64,000 nucleotides of DNA from Actinophytocola gossypii. GTDB lineage: Bacteria > Actinomycetota > Actinomycetes > Mycobacteriales > Pseudonocardiaceae. The notes under the pieces were generated by a model. That model was not told where the DNA came from and ran no database searches. It saw nothing but the letters and a program-made list of their open reading frames with translations. This document shows, piece after piece, positions 1 through 8,395 of this stretch. The translations under genes and the position numbers were made by a program. The stretch is from the NCBI RefSeq assembly GCF_025165815.1, contig NZ_JAFFZE010000009.1:124001-188000 (forward strand). Direction: 5' to 3'. The first letter of the stretch is position 1. Each line of letters starts with the position of its first letter.

Positions 1-35
1 TTGACACCGCATCGAACGTGTGTTCGACTGTGTTC
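1..35 (+). promoter_or_regulatory. SOS-controlled promoter with LexA box
   Basis: A perfect actinobacterial LexA box, TCGAAC-GTGT-GTTCGA, lies at 12-27. It sits between a consensus -35 TTGACA (1-6) and a weak -10 (TCGACT, 24-29). Transcription would begin at about 36, which is a GTG in the reading frame of the next gene, so the mRNA is probably leaderless. LexA bound here would cover the promoter core. The M. tuberculosis homologue of the downstream gene, Rv2578c, is a known LexA-regulon member. Confidence 0.85.
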
Positions 36-1961
36 GTGCGATGGGAAAGCCAGCGGGTAGACCAGCAACGACAGCAGACCCTGCCCGGGCTGCCGGGTCT
101 CGTGCGCAGTGTGGAGACCCCGGAGTTCGCCGGCATGGTCTTCCACGAGGTGCACGCGAGATCGGTGCTGAACAAGGTTCCCGGGCAGTCGCCGATGCCC
201 TTCCGGTGGACGATCAACCCCTACCGGGGCTGCGGTCACGCCTGCCGGTACTGCCTCGCCGGCGACACGCCGATCCTGCTGGCCGACGGACGCACGCGGC
301 CGCTCGCCGACCTCTCGGTAGGCGACGAGATCTACGGCACCGAGCGGCAGGGCAGCCGCCGCCGGTACGTCACCACTCGAGTGCTCGCGCACTGGTCCAC
401 CGTCAAGCCCGCCTACCGGCTCACCCTCCGCGACGGCACCCGGCTGATCGCCAGCGGCGACCACCGGTTCCTCACCGACCGCGGCTGGCGACACGTCGCG
501 GCGAGTGCCGAACGACGACGGCGCGCGGTGCTCGCCACCGGGGACAAACTCGTTGGCACCGGCGGGTTCGCCTCGGCGCCGAAGGGCAGGGTGGAGTACC
601 GGTGCGGGTACCTGGCCGGCATCGCGGCCGCGTTCGCGGAGCCGACCGACCAGCGGGTGCTCGGCCGGGCTCGGGAGTACCTGACCGGACCGGAGTCCAT
701 CAGCCTGCCGGTCGAACGGCCGCTCGTGCCGAGCGAGGAGTGGCACAAGGGATACCTGGCCGGCGTGTTCGACGTGGACGGTGAGTTCGCCCGAGGTCAC
801 CTCCAGGTGGCCAGGACGAACCGCGCGAACGTCAGCGGGATCTGCGACGCGTTGCTGCGGTTGGACTTCCGGTTCGCGCTGGAGGACCTGGGGCACCGCA
901 GCGGCGTGCAGCGGATCCGGCTGTCCGGCGGGCTCGCCGAGCACCTGCGGTTCCTGCACACGGTCGACCCGGCGCGCACCGGCCAGGGTGAACTGTCGGG
1001 CGTCGCCGTCCGGGGCGCCGAGCGACTGGGCGTCGAGACCGTGGAGCCCCTCGGGTTGGAGCTGCCGCTGTTCGACATCACCACCGGCACCGGCGACTTC
1101 ATCGCGAACGGGGTGGTGAGCCACAACTGCTTCGCCAGGAACTCGCACACCTACCTCGACCTGGACTCCGGCGAGGACTTCGACAACCAGGTCGTGGTCA
1201 AGGTGAACGCGGTCGAGGTGCTGACGGCGCAGCTCCGTTCCCCGCGCTGGACCCGCGAGCACGTGGCGATGGGCACCAACACCGACCCGTACCAACGGGC
1301 GGAGGGCCGGTACCGCCTGATGCCGGGCATCATCCGCGCGTTGGCCGACAGCGGCACCCCGTTCAACATCCTCACCAAGGGCACCGTGCTCTCCCGTGAC
1401 CTTCCGCTGCTGCGGGAGGTGAGCGCCGACGTCCCGGTCGGGCTCGGCGTCTCGATCGCGCTGATCGACCGGGAACTCCAGCGCAGCCTCGAACCGGGCA
1501 CGGCGAGCCCGCAGGCCCGCCTGGAGCTGGTCCGCAAGATCGTCGACGCCGGCCTGCCGTGCGGTGTGTTCGTCGCGCCAGTGCTTCCCGGTCTCACCGA
1601 CTCGATCGACCAACTCGACGCACTGCTGGCGGCGATCGCCGACACCGGGGCGACGGGAGTGACCGTGCTGCCCCTGCACCTGCGTCCCGGGGCGAGGGAG
1701 TGGTTCGCGGCGTGGCTGGTTCGCGAGCACCCGGAACTGGTGCCGAGCTACCGCCAGATCTACGCCAGAGGCGCCAACGCGGACGTCCGGTACCGCCGCT
1801 GGCTGGGGCGGCGCGTCGGCCCCCTGTTACGGCGGTACGACCTGGCCCCCAAGGAAGCCCGACCGGCGCGAGCGGAGGACCCGACCTGGCCGGAGGGCAG
1901 CCTCGCCTCGATTCCCGAGCAGGCCGCCCCGGTCCGACAGGAGCAGCTGGAACTCCTCTGA
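36..1961 (+). CDS. Rv2578c-like radical SAM protein containing an intein
   Basis: The 641-residue precursor belongs to the Rv2578c group of radical SAM proteins. The host protein is residues 1-72 plus 365-641 (about 349 aa after splicing, close to the roughly 340 aa of Rv2578c). The cluster motif CX3CX2C is C66-GHA-C70-RY-C, and the third cysteine is encoded only after the intein (C365). Family motifs follow: GTNTDPYQRAEGRY, FNILTKGT and VFVAPVLPGLTD. A GTG at 18 would extend the protein by six codons, but those codons lie inside the LexA box; the GTG at 36 gives the VRWESQ N-terminus expected for the family and fits leaderless transcription. The function of the family is unproven; DNA-damage control suggests a role in repair or stress. 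Confidence 0.9.
   Translation: MRWESQRVDQQRQQTLPGLPGLVRSVETPEFAGMVFHEVHARSVLNKVPGQSPMPFRWTINPYRGCGHACRYCLAGDTPILLADGRTRPLADLSVGDEIYGTERQGSRRRYVTTRVLAHWSTVKPAYRLTLRDGTRLIASGDHRFLTDRGWRHVAASAERRRRAVLATGDKLVGTGGFASAPKGRVEYRCGYLAGIAAAFAEPTDQRVLGRAREYLTGPESISLPVERPLVPSEEWHKGYLAGVFDVDGEFARGHLQVARTNRANVSGICDALLRLDFRFALEDLGHRSGVQRIRLSGGLAEHLRFLHTVDPARTGQGELSGVAVRGAERLGVETVEPLGLELPLFDITTGTGDFIANGVVSHNCFARNSHTYLDLDSGEDFDNQVVVKVNAVEVLTAQLRSPRWTREHVAMGTNTDPYQRAEGRYRLMPGIIRALADSGTPFNILTKGTVLSRDLPLLREVSADVPVGLGVSIALIDRELQRSLEPGTASPQARLELVRKIVDAGLPCGVFVAPVLPGLTDSIDQLDALLAAIADTGATGVTVLPLHLRPGAREWFAAWLVREHPELVPSYRQIYARGANADVRYRRWLGRRVGPLLRRYDLAPKEARPARAEDPTWPEGSLASIPEQAAPVRQEQLELL
252..1127 (+). other. Intein (292 aa) inserted in the radical SAM cluster motif
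   Basis: The intein runs from C73 (CLAGDTPILLADG, block A) to H363-N364 (GVVSHN, block G), and the +1 extein residue is cysteine. Block B is seen as ASGDHRFLT, and block F as LPLFDITTGTGDFIANG. All residues normally needed for splicing are present: C1, the block B histidine, the penultimate histidine, the terminal asparagine and a +1 cysteine. Two LAGLIDADG-like segments occur in the middle: YLAGIAAAFAE, where the catalytic acidic position is lost, and YLAGVFDVDGEF, where it is kept. The homing endonuclease is therefore probably inactive, while splicing should work. Confidence 0.92.
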
Positions 1962-2018
1962 CCGACCGGTTCGCGCTGGGCGGAACGCCGCGGCGGGCTG
2001 TGCGGCGCGCGGCCGGTC

Positions 2019-2031
2019 TAGCGTGTGGATC
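2019..2031 (+). promoter_or_regulatory. Leaderless -10 promoter of Cds1-like gene
   Basis: TAGCGT at 2019-2024 is followed seven bases later by the ATG at 2032, which is the usual geometry for a leaderless actinobacterial transcript. No Shine-Dalgarno sequence precedes the ATG. The segment TAGCGTGTGG(AT)CATG is almost identical to the one before the methyltransferase gene at 8383-8398. Confidence 0.6.
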
Positions 2032-3060
2032 ATGTCCGCCGACCGGACCGGCTCGTGGGCCGGTGACGCCCTCGCCCGCATCCAGGCTGAGCTGCCGGCG
2101 ACCCCACTACGCGCGCTGGCGGCGGCGTCGGCCGGTGGCGTCGACGTCCTCGTCAAGGACGAGACCGCCCTGCCCACCGGGAGCCTCAAGTACCGGCACC
2201 TGCGCGCGCTGTTCGCCCACGCGATCACCACCGGGCACGTCGGCGCTGGTACCCACGTCGTCGTGGCGACGGGCGGCGCGGTGGCGGTCGCCGGCGCGTA
2301 CCTCGCGGGCCTGCTCGGGCTGCCGTTCACCGCCGTCGTGCCCGCGCGCACGGGCCCGGACGTCCTCGACCGGATCGAGCGGCACGGCGGGCGCTGGCGG
2401 CGGGCGGAACTCCCGCCGGCCGCCGGACAGCAGGAGGGCGCGGCACTGGCCGACCGGCTCGGCGGCCACTTCCTCGACCACTTCGCCGACGCCGACCGCG
2501 CCATGGCCGCCGGCGGCCCGACCCTGGCCGACGAGGTGTTCGCGGAGACCACGCCCGAGTGGATCGTCGTCGGCGTGGGAACCGGCGCCACCTCGGCCGC
2601 GGTCGGGCGGTACCTGCGGCGGCACCGGCTGCCCACCCGGCTCGCCGTCGTCGACTCCGAGAGCTCGGCGTACTTTCCGGCCTGGGTCACCGGCGCGCCG
2701 GACTACGCCACCGGCATGCCGTCCCGGATCCCCGGGATCGGCCGGCCACGGGTCGAGCCCGGCTTCCAGCCCGACCTGATCGACCTGGTCATCCCGGTAC
2801 CCGACGGCGCGTCGGTCGCGGCCATGCGCTGGGCGCGCGACACCGCGGGCCTCGACGCCTGCCCGGCCACCGGGGCCAACCTGTGGGGCGCCCGCCACCT
2901 GGCGAGACGGATGCGGGAGAACGGCACGAACGGCAGCATCGTGACGATCAACGGGGACAGCGGCGAGGCCTACCGGAACACCCACCTCGACGCCGAGTGG
3001 CTGCGTGCCCGCGGACTCGACCCCACGCCGTTCGAGGCCGAGGCAGGCGACTGGGGTTAG
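2032..3060 (+). CDS. PLP-dependent cysteine synthase-family protein, Cds1-like
   Basis: This 342-residue protein is a fold-type II PLP enzyme. By recall it most resembles the M. tuberculosis cysteine desulfhydrase Cds1 (Rv3684), sharing KDETALPTGSLKYR, SRIPGIGRPRVEP and ASVAAMRWA. The Schiff-base lysine is K53 in TGSLKYR, and the phosphate-binding loop is GVGTGATSAAVG. The substrate loop that reads SSGST or TSGNT in relatives is ATGGAVAV here, so the reaction may differ. A likely role is cysteine breakdown or another sulfur-amino-acid reaction in the cytosol. A GTG nine bases upstream is possible, but the ATG at 2032 fits the leaderless promoter. Its stop overlaps the stop of the convergent XRE gene by four bases. 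Confidence 0.8.
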   Translation: MSADRTGSWAGDALARIQAELPATPLRALAAASAGGVDVLVKDETALPTGSLKYRHLRALFAHAITTGHVGAGTHVVVATGGAVAVAGAYLAGLLGLPFTAVVPARTGPDVLDRIERHGGRWRRAELPPAAGQQEGAALADRLGGHFLDHFADADRAMAAGGPTLADEVFAETTPEWIVVGVGTGATSAAVGRYLRRHRLPTRLAVVDSESSAYFPAWVTGAPDYATGMPSRIPGIGRPRVEPGFQPDLIDLVIPVPDGASVAAMRWARDTAGLDACPATGANLWGARHLARRMRENGTNGSIVTINGDSGEAYRNTHLDAEWLRARGLDPTPFEAEAGDWG

Positions 3061-4061
3061 CCGCGGTCGCGGGGCCAGTCCCAGCGCACGCAGAACGTGC
3101 CGGGGCCGAAGTCGAGCGCGACCGCGTGCGCCTCACCGGCGGCGTTGACCTCCACCTTGCGGCGCGTCGTCTTCTGGTCCTCCGGGTCCACCGAGTACAG
3201 CTCGCAGTACGCGGGCAGCGCGCGCGGGTCGAACCGCAGCTCCAGCACGAACTCGCGGACCGGCGTGGTGAACTTGCGGCAGTAGCTGTCGTCCCCCCGC
3301 GAGTACGGCGGCCCGGGGTGGGCCAGCGCGTACTCCACGATCGTCGTGTCGCCCCTGGCCAGCGGAGCGTCCAGCAGGATCTCCGCCGCGATCAGGCCGG
3401 CGGCCTCGTCCCGCGCGACCCGGCCGATCCGGCACGACTGGTGCGCGGTGATCTCCGGGAACGGCCGGCCGATGCGCTCCAGGTCGTAGACCATCACCGT
3501 CCGGTCGACACCGTCCCGCTCGGCCCGCAGGACCTGGCGGACGGAGATCCGCTTCTCGCCCCGGTCGACCGCGACGTCCATCCGGTCGTGCTGGCTGAGC
3601 TTGGTCAGCGCGGTCTCGGTGGTGAAGTCGATCCGCTTCAGCAGCTTCGACACCGGCTCGCGCTCCGACCACAGCGCCTCGATCGGCAGCCGCGACGACT
3701 CGCGCTGCACCCGGCCCCTCGGCCGCGGCGGGCCGAGCAACGCGATCAGTGACCCCGGCGCGACTCCCAACACCGACTCGAGATGTCCCAAAGCTGCCAG
3801 CGACTCGGCCCGCTCGGGCCGCCGCCGCCCGGACTGCCAGTAACTCAGCGCGGTCACGCTGACCGAAACCCCCCGTGCGCGTAACCGGTACTGGATCCGG
3901 TCCAGGCTGAGCCCGCTGGCCTGGATCGCCGTGCGCAGCGCGGTCGGGAAGGCGTCGGCCGCGAGACTGTCCGCTGCTGGATGAGCGGGGAGCGGTCGCC
4001 TCACGTCACCTGCCGCAGCTCGGTGCAGTTCCCGAACCGGTGGGGTCGCGCCGCCAGCCAT
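3057..4061 (-). CDS. XRE-type HTH transcriptional regulator
   Basis: This 334-residue protein has an N-terminal helix-turn-helix of the Xre type (about residues 38-105: LRTAIQASGLSLDRIQYRLR...TALSYWQSGRRRPERAESL). A C-terminal domain of about 220 residues has no function I recognise. Such two-part regulators are frequent in Pseudonocardiaceae. A good ribosome site (AGGGAGA) lies eight bases before the ATG. An inverted repeat TACCA-CT-TGGTA (4096-4107) just upstream may be its own operator. The target genes are unknown; the adjacent aspS is essential and unlikely to be the only one. Confidence 0.75.
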   Translation of the reverse strand: MAGGATPPVRELHRAAAGDVRRPLPAHPAADSLAADAFPTALRTAIQASGLSLDRIQYRLRARGVSVSVTALSYWQSGRRRPERAESLAALGHLESVLGVAPGSLIALLGPPRPRGRVQRESSRLPIEALWSEREPVSKLLKRIDFTTETALTKLSQHDRMDVAVDRGEKRISVRQVLRAERDGVDRTVMVYDLERIGRPFPEITAHQSCRIGRVARDEAAGLIAAEILLDAPLARGDTTIVEYALAHPGPPYSRGDDSYCRKFTTPVREFVLELRFDPRALPAYCELYSVDPEDQKTTRRKVEVNAAGEAHAVALDFGPGTFCVRWDWPRDRG

Positions 4062-4290
4062 CGTGGTCTCCCTGCGTTCGCCCCCCAGCGTTTCCTACCA
4101 CTTGGTAACCAACACCCTACGGGTTGACGCCGAAGGGTGGTACCCGTGACGCCAAATCCGGACGTGAGCGGTTAGCTGCACAAAGTGACCGCCGACCGGC
4201 AAACCTGCTGGGCGGAGCGCTCGTGGCGTTGGCTAGCCTGCTCTCGTTCTTATTTTCGTTCGCACCGAGATCTCGACAGGAGAGCACACC
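4062..4290 (+). promoter_or_regulatory. Divergent promoter region XRE gene / aspS
   Basis: The region holds an inverted repeat TACCA-CT-TGGTA at 4096-4107 near the XRE start, and a -10-like TAGCCT at 4234-4239 for aspS. That predicts an aspS leader of about 45 nt ending in the ribosome site AGGAGA (4278-4283). No T-box or other RNA regulator was seen. Confidence 0.45.
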
Positions 4291-6072
4291 GTGATCCGCA
4301 CGCACGAGGCCGGGACGCTTCGCGCCGACCACGTAGGCCAGAGCGTCACACTGAGCGGTTGGGTCGCGCGTCGTCGTGATCACGGTGGGGTCATCTTCGT
4401 CGACCTCCGCGACGCGTCCGGCGTCGTCCAGATCGTGTTCCGCGAGGGCGAGATGGCCGAGCGGGCGCACGCACTGCGCTCCGAGTTCTGCCTCCAGGTC
4501 GTCGGCGAGGTCGCCAAGCGGCCGGAGGGCAACGAGAACCCCGAGATCGCCACCGGCGACATCGAGGTCCTGGTCACCGAGCTGCGCGTGCTCAGCGAGG
4601 CCGCGCCGCTGCCCTTCCAGCTCGACGAGCATCTCACCGTCGGCGAGGACGTCCGGCTGCGCCACCGCTACCTCGACCTGCGCCGCTCCGGGCCCGCCCG
4701 CGCCATGCGCATGCGCAGCGACGCCAACCGCATCGCCAGGACCGTCCTGCACGACGACGGCTTCGTCGAGGTCGAGACCCCGACCCTGACCCGGTCCACC
4801 CCCGAGGGCGCCCGCGACTTCCTCGTCCCCGCGCGCCTGCAGCCCGGCTCCTGGTACGCGCTCCCGCAGTCGCCGCAGCTGTTCAAGCAGCTGCTCATGG
4901 TCGGCGGCGTCGAGCGGTACTACCAGATCGCCCGCTGCTACCGGGACGAGGACTTCCGCGCCGACCGCCAGCCCGAGTTCACCCAGCTCGACATCGAGAT
5001 GAGCTTCGTCGAGCAGGACGACGTGATCGCGCTCGGCGAGAAGGTGATCGCCGCCCTGTGGCGCGAGCTCGCCGACCACGAGCTCACCCTGCCGATCCAG
5101 CGCATGACCTACGCCGAGGCCATGTCCCGCTACGGCACCGACAAGCCCGACCTGCGCTTCGACCTCGAGCTCACCGAACTGACCGAGTACTTCGCCGACA
5201 CCCCGTTCCGGGTCTTCCAGGCCCCCTACGTCGGCTCGGTCGTCATGCCCGGCGGCGCCGACCAGCCCCGCCGCCAGCTCGACGCCTGGCAGGACTGGGC
5301 CAAGCAGCGCGGCGCCAAGGGCCTGGCCTACGTGCTGATCGGCGCGGACGGCACCCTCGGCGGCCCGGTCGCGAAGAACCTCTCCGACACCGAGCGCGAT
5401 GGCCTGGCCAAGGCCACCGGCGCCCAGCCGGGCGACTGCGTCTTCTTCGCCGCCGGATCGCCCGCCGACGCCCGCGCGCTGCTCGGCGCGGCCCGCCTGG
5501 AGATCGGCAGGCGCCTCGGCCTGATCGACGAGTCCGCCTGGTCGTTCGTCTGGGTCGTCGACGCGCCGCTGTTCGAGGAGGCCGAGGCGGCCCGCAGCGC
5601 CGGCGACGTCGCCGTGGGCGGCGGCCGGTGGACCGCCGTGCACCACGCGTTCACCTCCCCGAACCCCGACTGGATCGACCGGTTCGAGCAGGACCCGGGC
5701 AACGCGCTCGCCTACGCCTACGACATCGTCTGCAACGGCAACGAGATCGGCGGCGGCTCCATCCGTATCCACCAGGCCGACGTGCAGAAGCGCGTGTTCG
5801 AGGTCATGGGCATCACCGCGGAGGAGGCCGAGGAGAAGTTCGGCTTCCTGCTCGAGGCGTTCAAGTACGGCCCGCCCCCGCACGGCGGCATCGCGTTCGG
5901 CTGGGACCGGATCGTCATGCTGCTCACCGGCGAGCAGTCCCTGCGGGACGTGATCGCGTTCCCGAAGACCGGCGGCGGCTTCGACCCGCTGACCAACGCG
6001 CCGGCGCCGATCACGCCGGAGCAGCGCAAGGAGGCCGGGGTCGACGCGAAGCCGGCGCCCGCGAAGGGCTAG
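4291..6072 (+). CDS. aspS: Aspartate--tRNA ligase
   Basis: This 593-residue bacterial-type AspRS charges tRNA-Asp in the cytosol. An N-terminal OB fold ([19 protein letters not shown]) precedes the class II catalytic core, with motif 2 ([20 protein letters not shown]) and motif 3 ([13 protein letters not shown]). The insertion typical of bacterial AspRS lies between them. Length is normal for the family. The GTG start is preceded by AGGAGA at good spacing. The next gene starts three bases after the stop, so the two are probably co-transcribed. In actinobacteria this enzyme type may also charge tRNA-Asn; the sequence alone does not decide this. Confidence 0.97.
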   Translation: MIRTHEAGTLRADHVGQSVTLSGWVARRRDHGGVIFVDLRDASGVVQIVFREGEMAERAHALRSEFCLQVVGEVAKRPEGNENPEIATGDIEVLVTELRVLSEAAPLPFQLDEHLTVGEDVRLRHRYLDLRRSGPARAMRMRSDANRIARTVLHDDGFVEVETPTLTRSTPEGARDFLVPARLQPGSWYALPQSPQLFKQLLMVGGVERYYQIARCYRDEDFRADRQPEFTQLDIEMSFVEQDDVIALGEKVIAALWRELADHELTLPIQRMTYAEAMSRYGTDKPDLRFDLELTELTEYFADTPFRVFQAPYVGSVVMPGGADQPRRQLDAWQDWAKQRGAKGLAYVLIGADGTLGGPVAKNLSDTERDGLAKATGAQPGDCVFFAAGSPADARALLGAARLEIGRRLGLIDESAWSFVWVVDAPLFEEAEAARSAGDVAVGGGRWTAVHHAFTSPNPDWIDRFEQDPGNALAYAYDIVCNGNEIGGGSIRIHQADVQKRVFEVMGITAEEAEEKFGFLLEAFKYGPPPHGGIAFGWDRIVMLLTGEQSLRDVIAFPKTGGGFDPLTNAPAPITPEQRKEAGVDAKPAPAKG

Positions 6073-6075
6073 CCG

Positions 6076-7017
6076 GTGCTCCACCTGCGGGTGATCTGCC
6101 CGCCGGAGCGCTCAGACGACGTCCTTCGGCTGCTCGACGAGCAGCCGGGGGTCGCGCACCTGGTCCGGCTGCCCGGCGCGGCGCTGCGCCCGGCCGGTGA
6201 CATGGTCGAGGCCGACGTGGCCCGCGAGGCCGCCGACGAGACGATCGCCGCGCTGTGCGGGCTCGGCGTCGACCGCGACGGCGGCATCACGCTGGAGCAG
6301 ATCGACACCGCGCTGTCCGACTCCGCCGACCGGGCCGAGGAGCAGGCTCCCGGCGACGCGGCGGACGCCGTGGTGTGGGAGGAGCTGCTGGCCAGGACGG
6401 GGGAGGAGTCCCGGCTCAACGGCACGTTCCTCGCCTTCCTGTCGATCGCCTGTCTGCTCGCCGCGGTCGGCGTGATCACCGGCTCGACGGTGACGATCGT
6501 CGGCGCCATGGTCGTCGGACCGGAGTTCGGGCCACTGGCGGCCATCGCGGTCGGCCTGGTGCGGCGCCGTTGGGACCTGGTGCGGCGGGCGGCCCTGGCG
6601 CTCGCGGTCGGCTTCCCGCTGGCGATGGTGCTCACCGCGGTCGGCACGGTCGCCGGCAACGCGGTCGGCCTGTTCGACACCAGCGCGTTGACCGAGAACC
6701 ACGAGCTGGACTTCGTGTACGACGTCGGGCCGTGGTCGCTGATCGTGGCGGTGCTCGCCGGTGCGGCCGGGATGCTGTCGATGACCTCGGCGAAGTCGGC
6801 GGCGCTGGTCGGCGTGTTCATCTCGGTGACCACGGTGCCGGCTGCCGGCTACGCGAGCGTGGCGCTGATCCTCGGTCACTGGGGCCGGTTCGGCCCGTCG
6901 CTCGGGCAGCTCGCGGTGAACCTGCTTGGCATCGTCGCGGCCGCCACGGTGGTGTTGCTCCTGCACCGGCGCCACCACGCGCGGAACGGTCCGGGGCGTC
7001 CGCTGTCCAAGGGTTGA
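6076..7017 (+). CDS. DUF389 family membrane protein
   Basis: This is a 313-residue membrane protein. A soluble N-terminal part of about 115 residues (LHLRVICPPERSDDVLRLLDEQPGV) is followed by several hydrophobic segments, including FLSIACLLAAVGVITGS and GAMVVGPEFGPLAAIAVGL. That glycine- and proline-rich region is characteristic of DUF389. No biochemical role is established for the family. It begins three bases after aspS with a GTG and no clear ribosome site, so translation is probably coupled. The same pairing with aspS occurs in mycobacteria (Rv2571c-Rv2572c), but no functional link is proven. Confidence 0.85.
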   Translation: MLHLRVICPPERSDDVLRLLDEQPGVAHLVRLPGAALRPAGDMVEADVAREAADETIAALCGLGVDRDGGITLEQIDTALSDSADRAEEQAPGDAADAVVWEELLARTGEESRLNGTFLAFLSIACLLAAVGVITGSTVTIVGAMVVGPEFGPLAAIAVGLVRRRWDLVRRAALALAVGFPLAMVLTAVGTVAGNAVGLFDTSALTENHELDFVYDVGPWSLIVAVLAGAAGMLSMTSAKSAALVGVFISVTTVPAAGYASVALILGHWGRFGPSLGQLAVNLLGIVAAATVVLLLHRRHHARNGPGRPLSKG

Positions 7018-7144
7018 GATTTCTTGCCAGTCGAAACGTGCCCGACACACACCTGTGTTCGTTTGTTGTCCGGGCAACCCTGGCTACTTGATCGATGGAC
7101 ACGACTACGGTCGGTGTCAAGGACGGGGAGTAGGGTCTGAGGAG

Positions 7145-8344
7145 ATGAGTGTGGAAACCGCCGCGGACCCACCGGCACTCGGTGGCGAAGCGGATCCAGA
7201 GCTGTTGGCGACCGTGGTCGCGGCGGAGTCGGTGCTCAGCCGCCGCTTCGGCGCGAAGATCCGGCTGTCCGAGCCGGAGGACCTGGGCGGCAGCGAGCGG
7301 TCGGTGGTGGTGCGGGTCAGGGTGACGACCAACCCGTTCTCACTGCCACGCACGATGGTGCTGAAGCGGTACCTCGAGCCGGTCGACCAGCACTGCGACA
7401 GCTTCGTCCGCGAGGCGGCCAGCTACCAGCTGTTCACCGCGCTCGCCTCGGAGGACCGGATGTGCCCCGAGCTGTTCGCGCACGGGCCGGACAGCCGGCT
7501 GGTGGTCCTCGAGGACCTCGGCGGCGCGCCGACCCTGGCCGACAAGCTCCTCGGCCGCGACGCCAGGGACGCGGAGCGCGCACTGCTGTCCTGGTCGCGT
7601 TCGCTCGGCCGCCTGCACGCCACCACCGCCGGCCGCGAGGCGGACTTCGACGCCCTGCAGCGCAGGCTGACCCCGCCGGAGCTCAAGGATCCGCTGACCG
7701 TGGACGGCGCAGCCGCGCTGGACGGCCTGCCGCTGGTGCTCGCCGACGAGCTGGACGTGCCGACGTCGGCCGCGACGCTCGAGTGCGCCGAGCGCAGCCG
7801 CACGCTGCTGGAGACCGGCCGGCACCGCGCGTTCAGCCCGTCGGACTCGTGCCCGGACAACAACCTGATCACCGACCGGGGCGTGCGGTTCCTCGACTTC
7901 GAGGGCGGCTGCGTGCGCAACGCGCTGTTCGACGCCGCGTACCTGCAGGTGCCGTTCCCGTCGTGCTGGTGCCCGTTCGCGCTGCCGGTCGGGATGACCG
8001 ACGCGATGGTCGCCGGCTGGCGCGCCGAGGTGCGCGCGGTGTGGCCCGAACTCGACGACGACGCCGTGCTGGTGCCCCGGCTGCTGGACGCGCAGCTGTT
8101 CTGGGTCTGGCTGACGACGTGGCAGTACTTCACCCGCCCCGGGGCGGCGCAGACCCACTCGTCGAGCCTCGCGCACACGCCGAAGGAGAGCCAGGTGCTG
8201 GTCGACCGCTGGCGCCGGCTGGCCGAGTCGGCGGACGCGGCCGGAGTCGACCCCATCGCCGAGCACGCGAGCACGGTCCGCGCCGCGTTGCGGGTCCGCT
8301 TCGACGAGGCCCGGCCGCTGCCGCTGTACCCCGCATTCCGCTGA
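7145..8344 (+). CDS. Aminoglycoside phosphotransferase-fold protein
   Basis: This 399-residue protein has a kinase-like fold of the APH/choline-kinase group. VLKRYLEPVDQ carries the putative ATP-site lysine. FSPSDSCPDNNLITD matches a catalytic loop of the form DxxxxN, although the usual preceding histidine is not in its normal place. FLDFEGG corresponds to the metal-binding DxE/D motif. The substrate is unknown; such genes often act on small metabolites rather than antibiotics. The ATG at 7145 is directly preceded by TGAGGAG. The gene appears monocistronic, with about 125 bp of upstream sequence. Confidence 0.65.
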   Translation: MSVETAADPPALGGEADPELLATVVAAESVLSRRFGAKIRLSEPEDLGGSERSVVVRVRVTTNPFSLPRTMVLKRYLEPVDQHCDSFVREAASYQLFTALASEDRMCPELFAHGPDSRLVVLEDLGGAPTLADKLLGRDARDAERALLSWSRSLGRLHATTAGREADFDALQRRLTPPELKDPLTVDGAAALDGLPLVLADELDVPTSAATLECAERSRTLLETGRHRAFSPSDSCPDNNLITDRGVRFLDFEGGCVRNALFDAAYLQVPFPSCWCPFALPVGMTDAMVAGWRAEVRAVWPELDDDAVLVPRLLDAQLFWVWLTTWQYFTRPGAAQTHSSSLAHTPKESQVLVDRWRRLAESADAAGVDPIAEHASTVRAALRVRFDEARPLPLYPAFR

Positions 8345-8382
8345 CGCGGTCGACGCGATCTGCGTGCTGGCGCGGGCGGTCG

Positions 8383-8395
8383 TAGCGTGTGGTCC
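8383..8395 (+). promoter_or_regulatory. Leaderless -10 promoter of methyltransferase gene
   Basis: TAGCGT at 8383-8388 lies eight bases before the ATG at 8396, with no Shine-Dalgarno in between. The element matches the one before the Cds1-like gene at 2019 in 14 of 16 positions through the start codon. Confidence 0.55.

Noticed and set aside
18-35. GTG at 18 as the start of the radical SAM protein
   Set aside because: It lies inside the LexA box and adds residues not found in the family; the GTG at 36 fits the promoter and the homologue.
4240-4290. T-box or other riboswitch before aspS
   Set aside because: The predicted leader is only about 45 nt, with no specifier loop or antiterminator.
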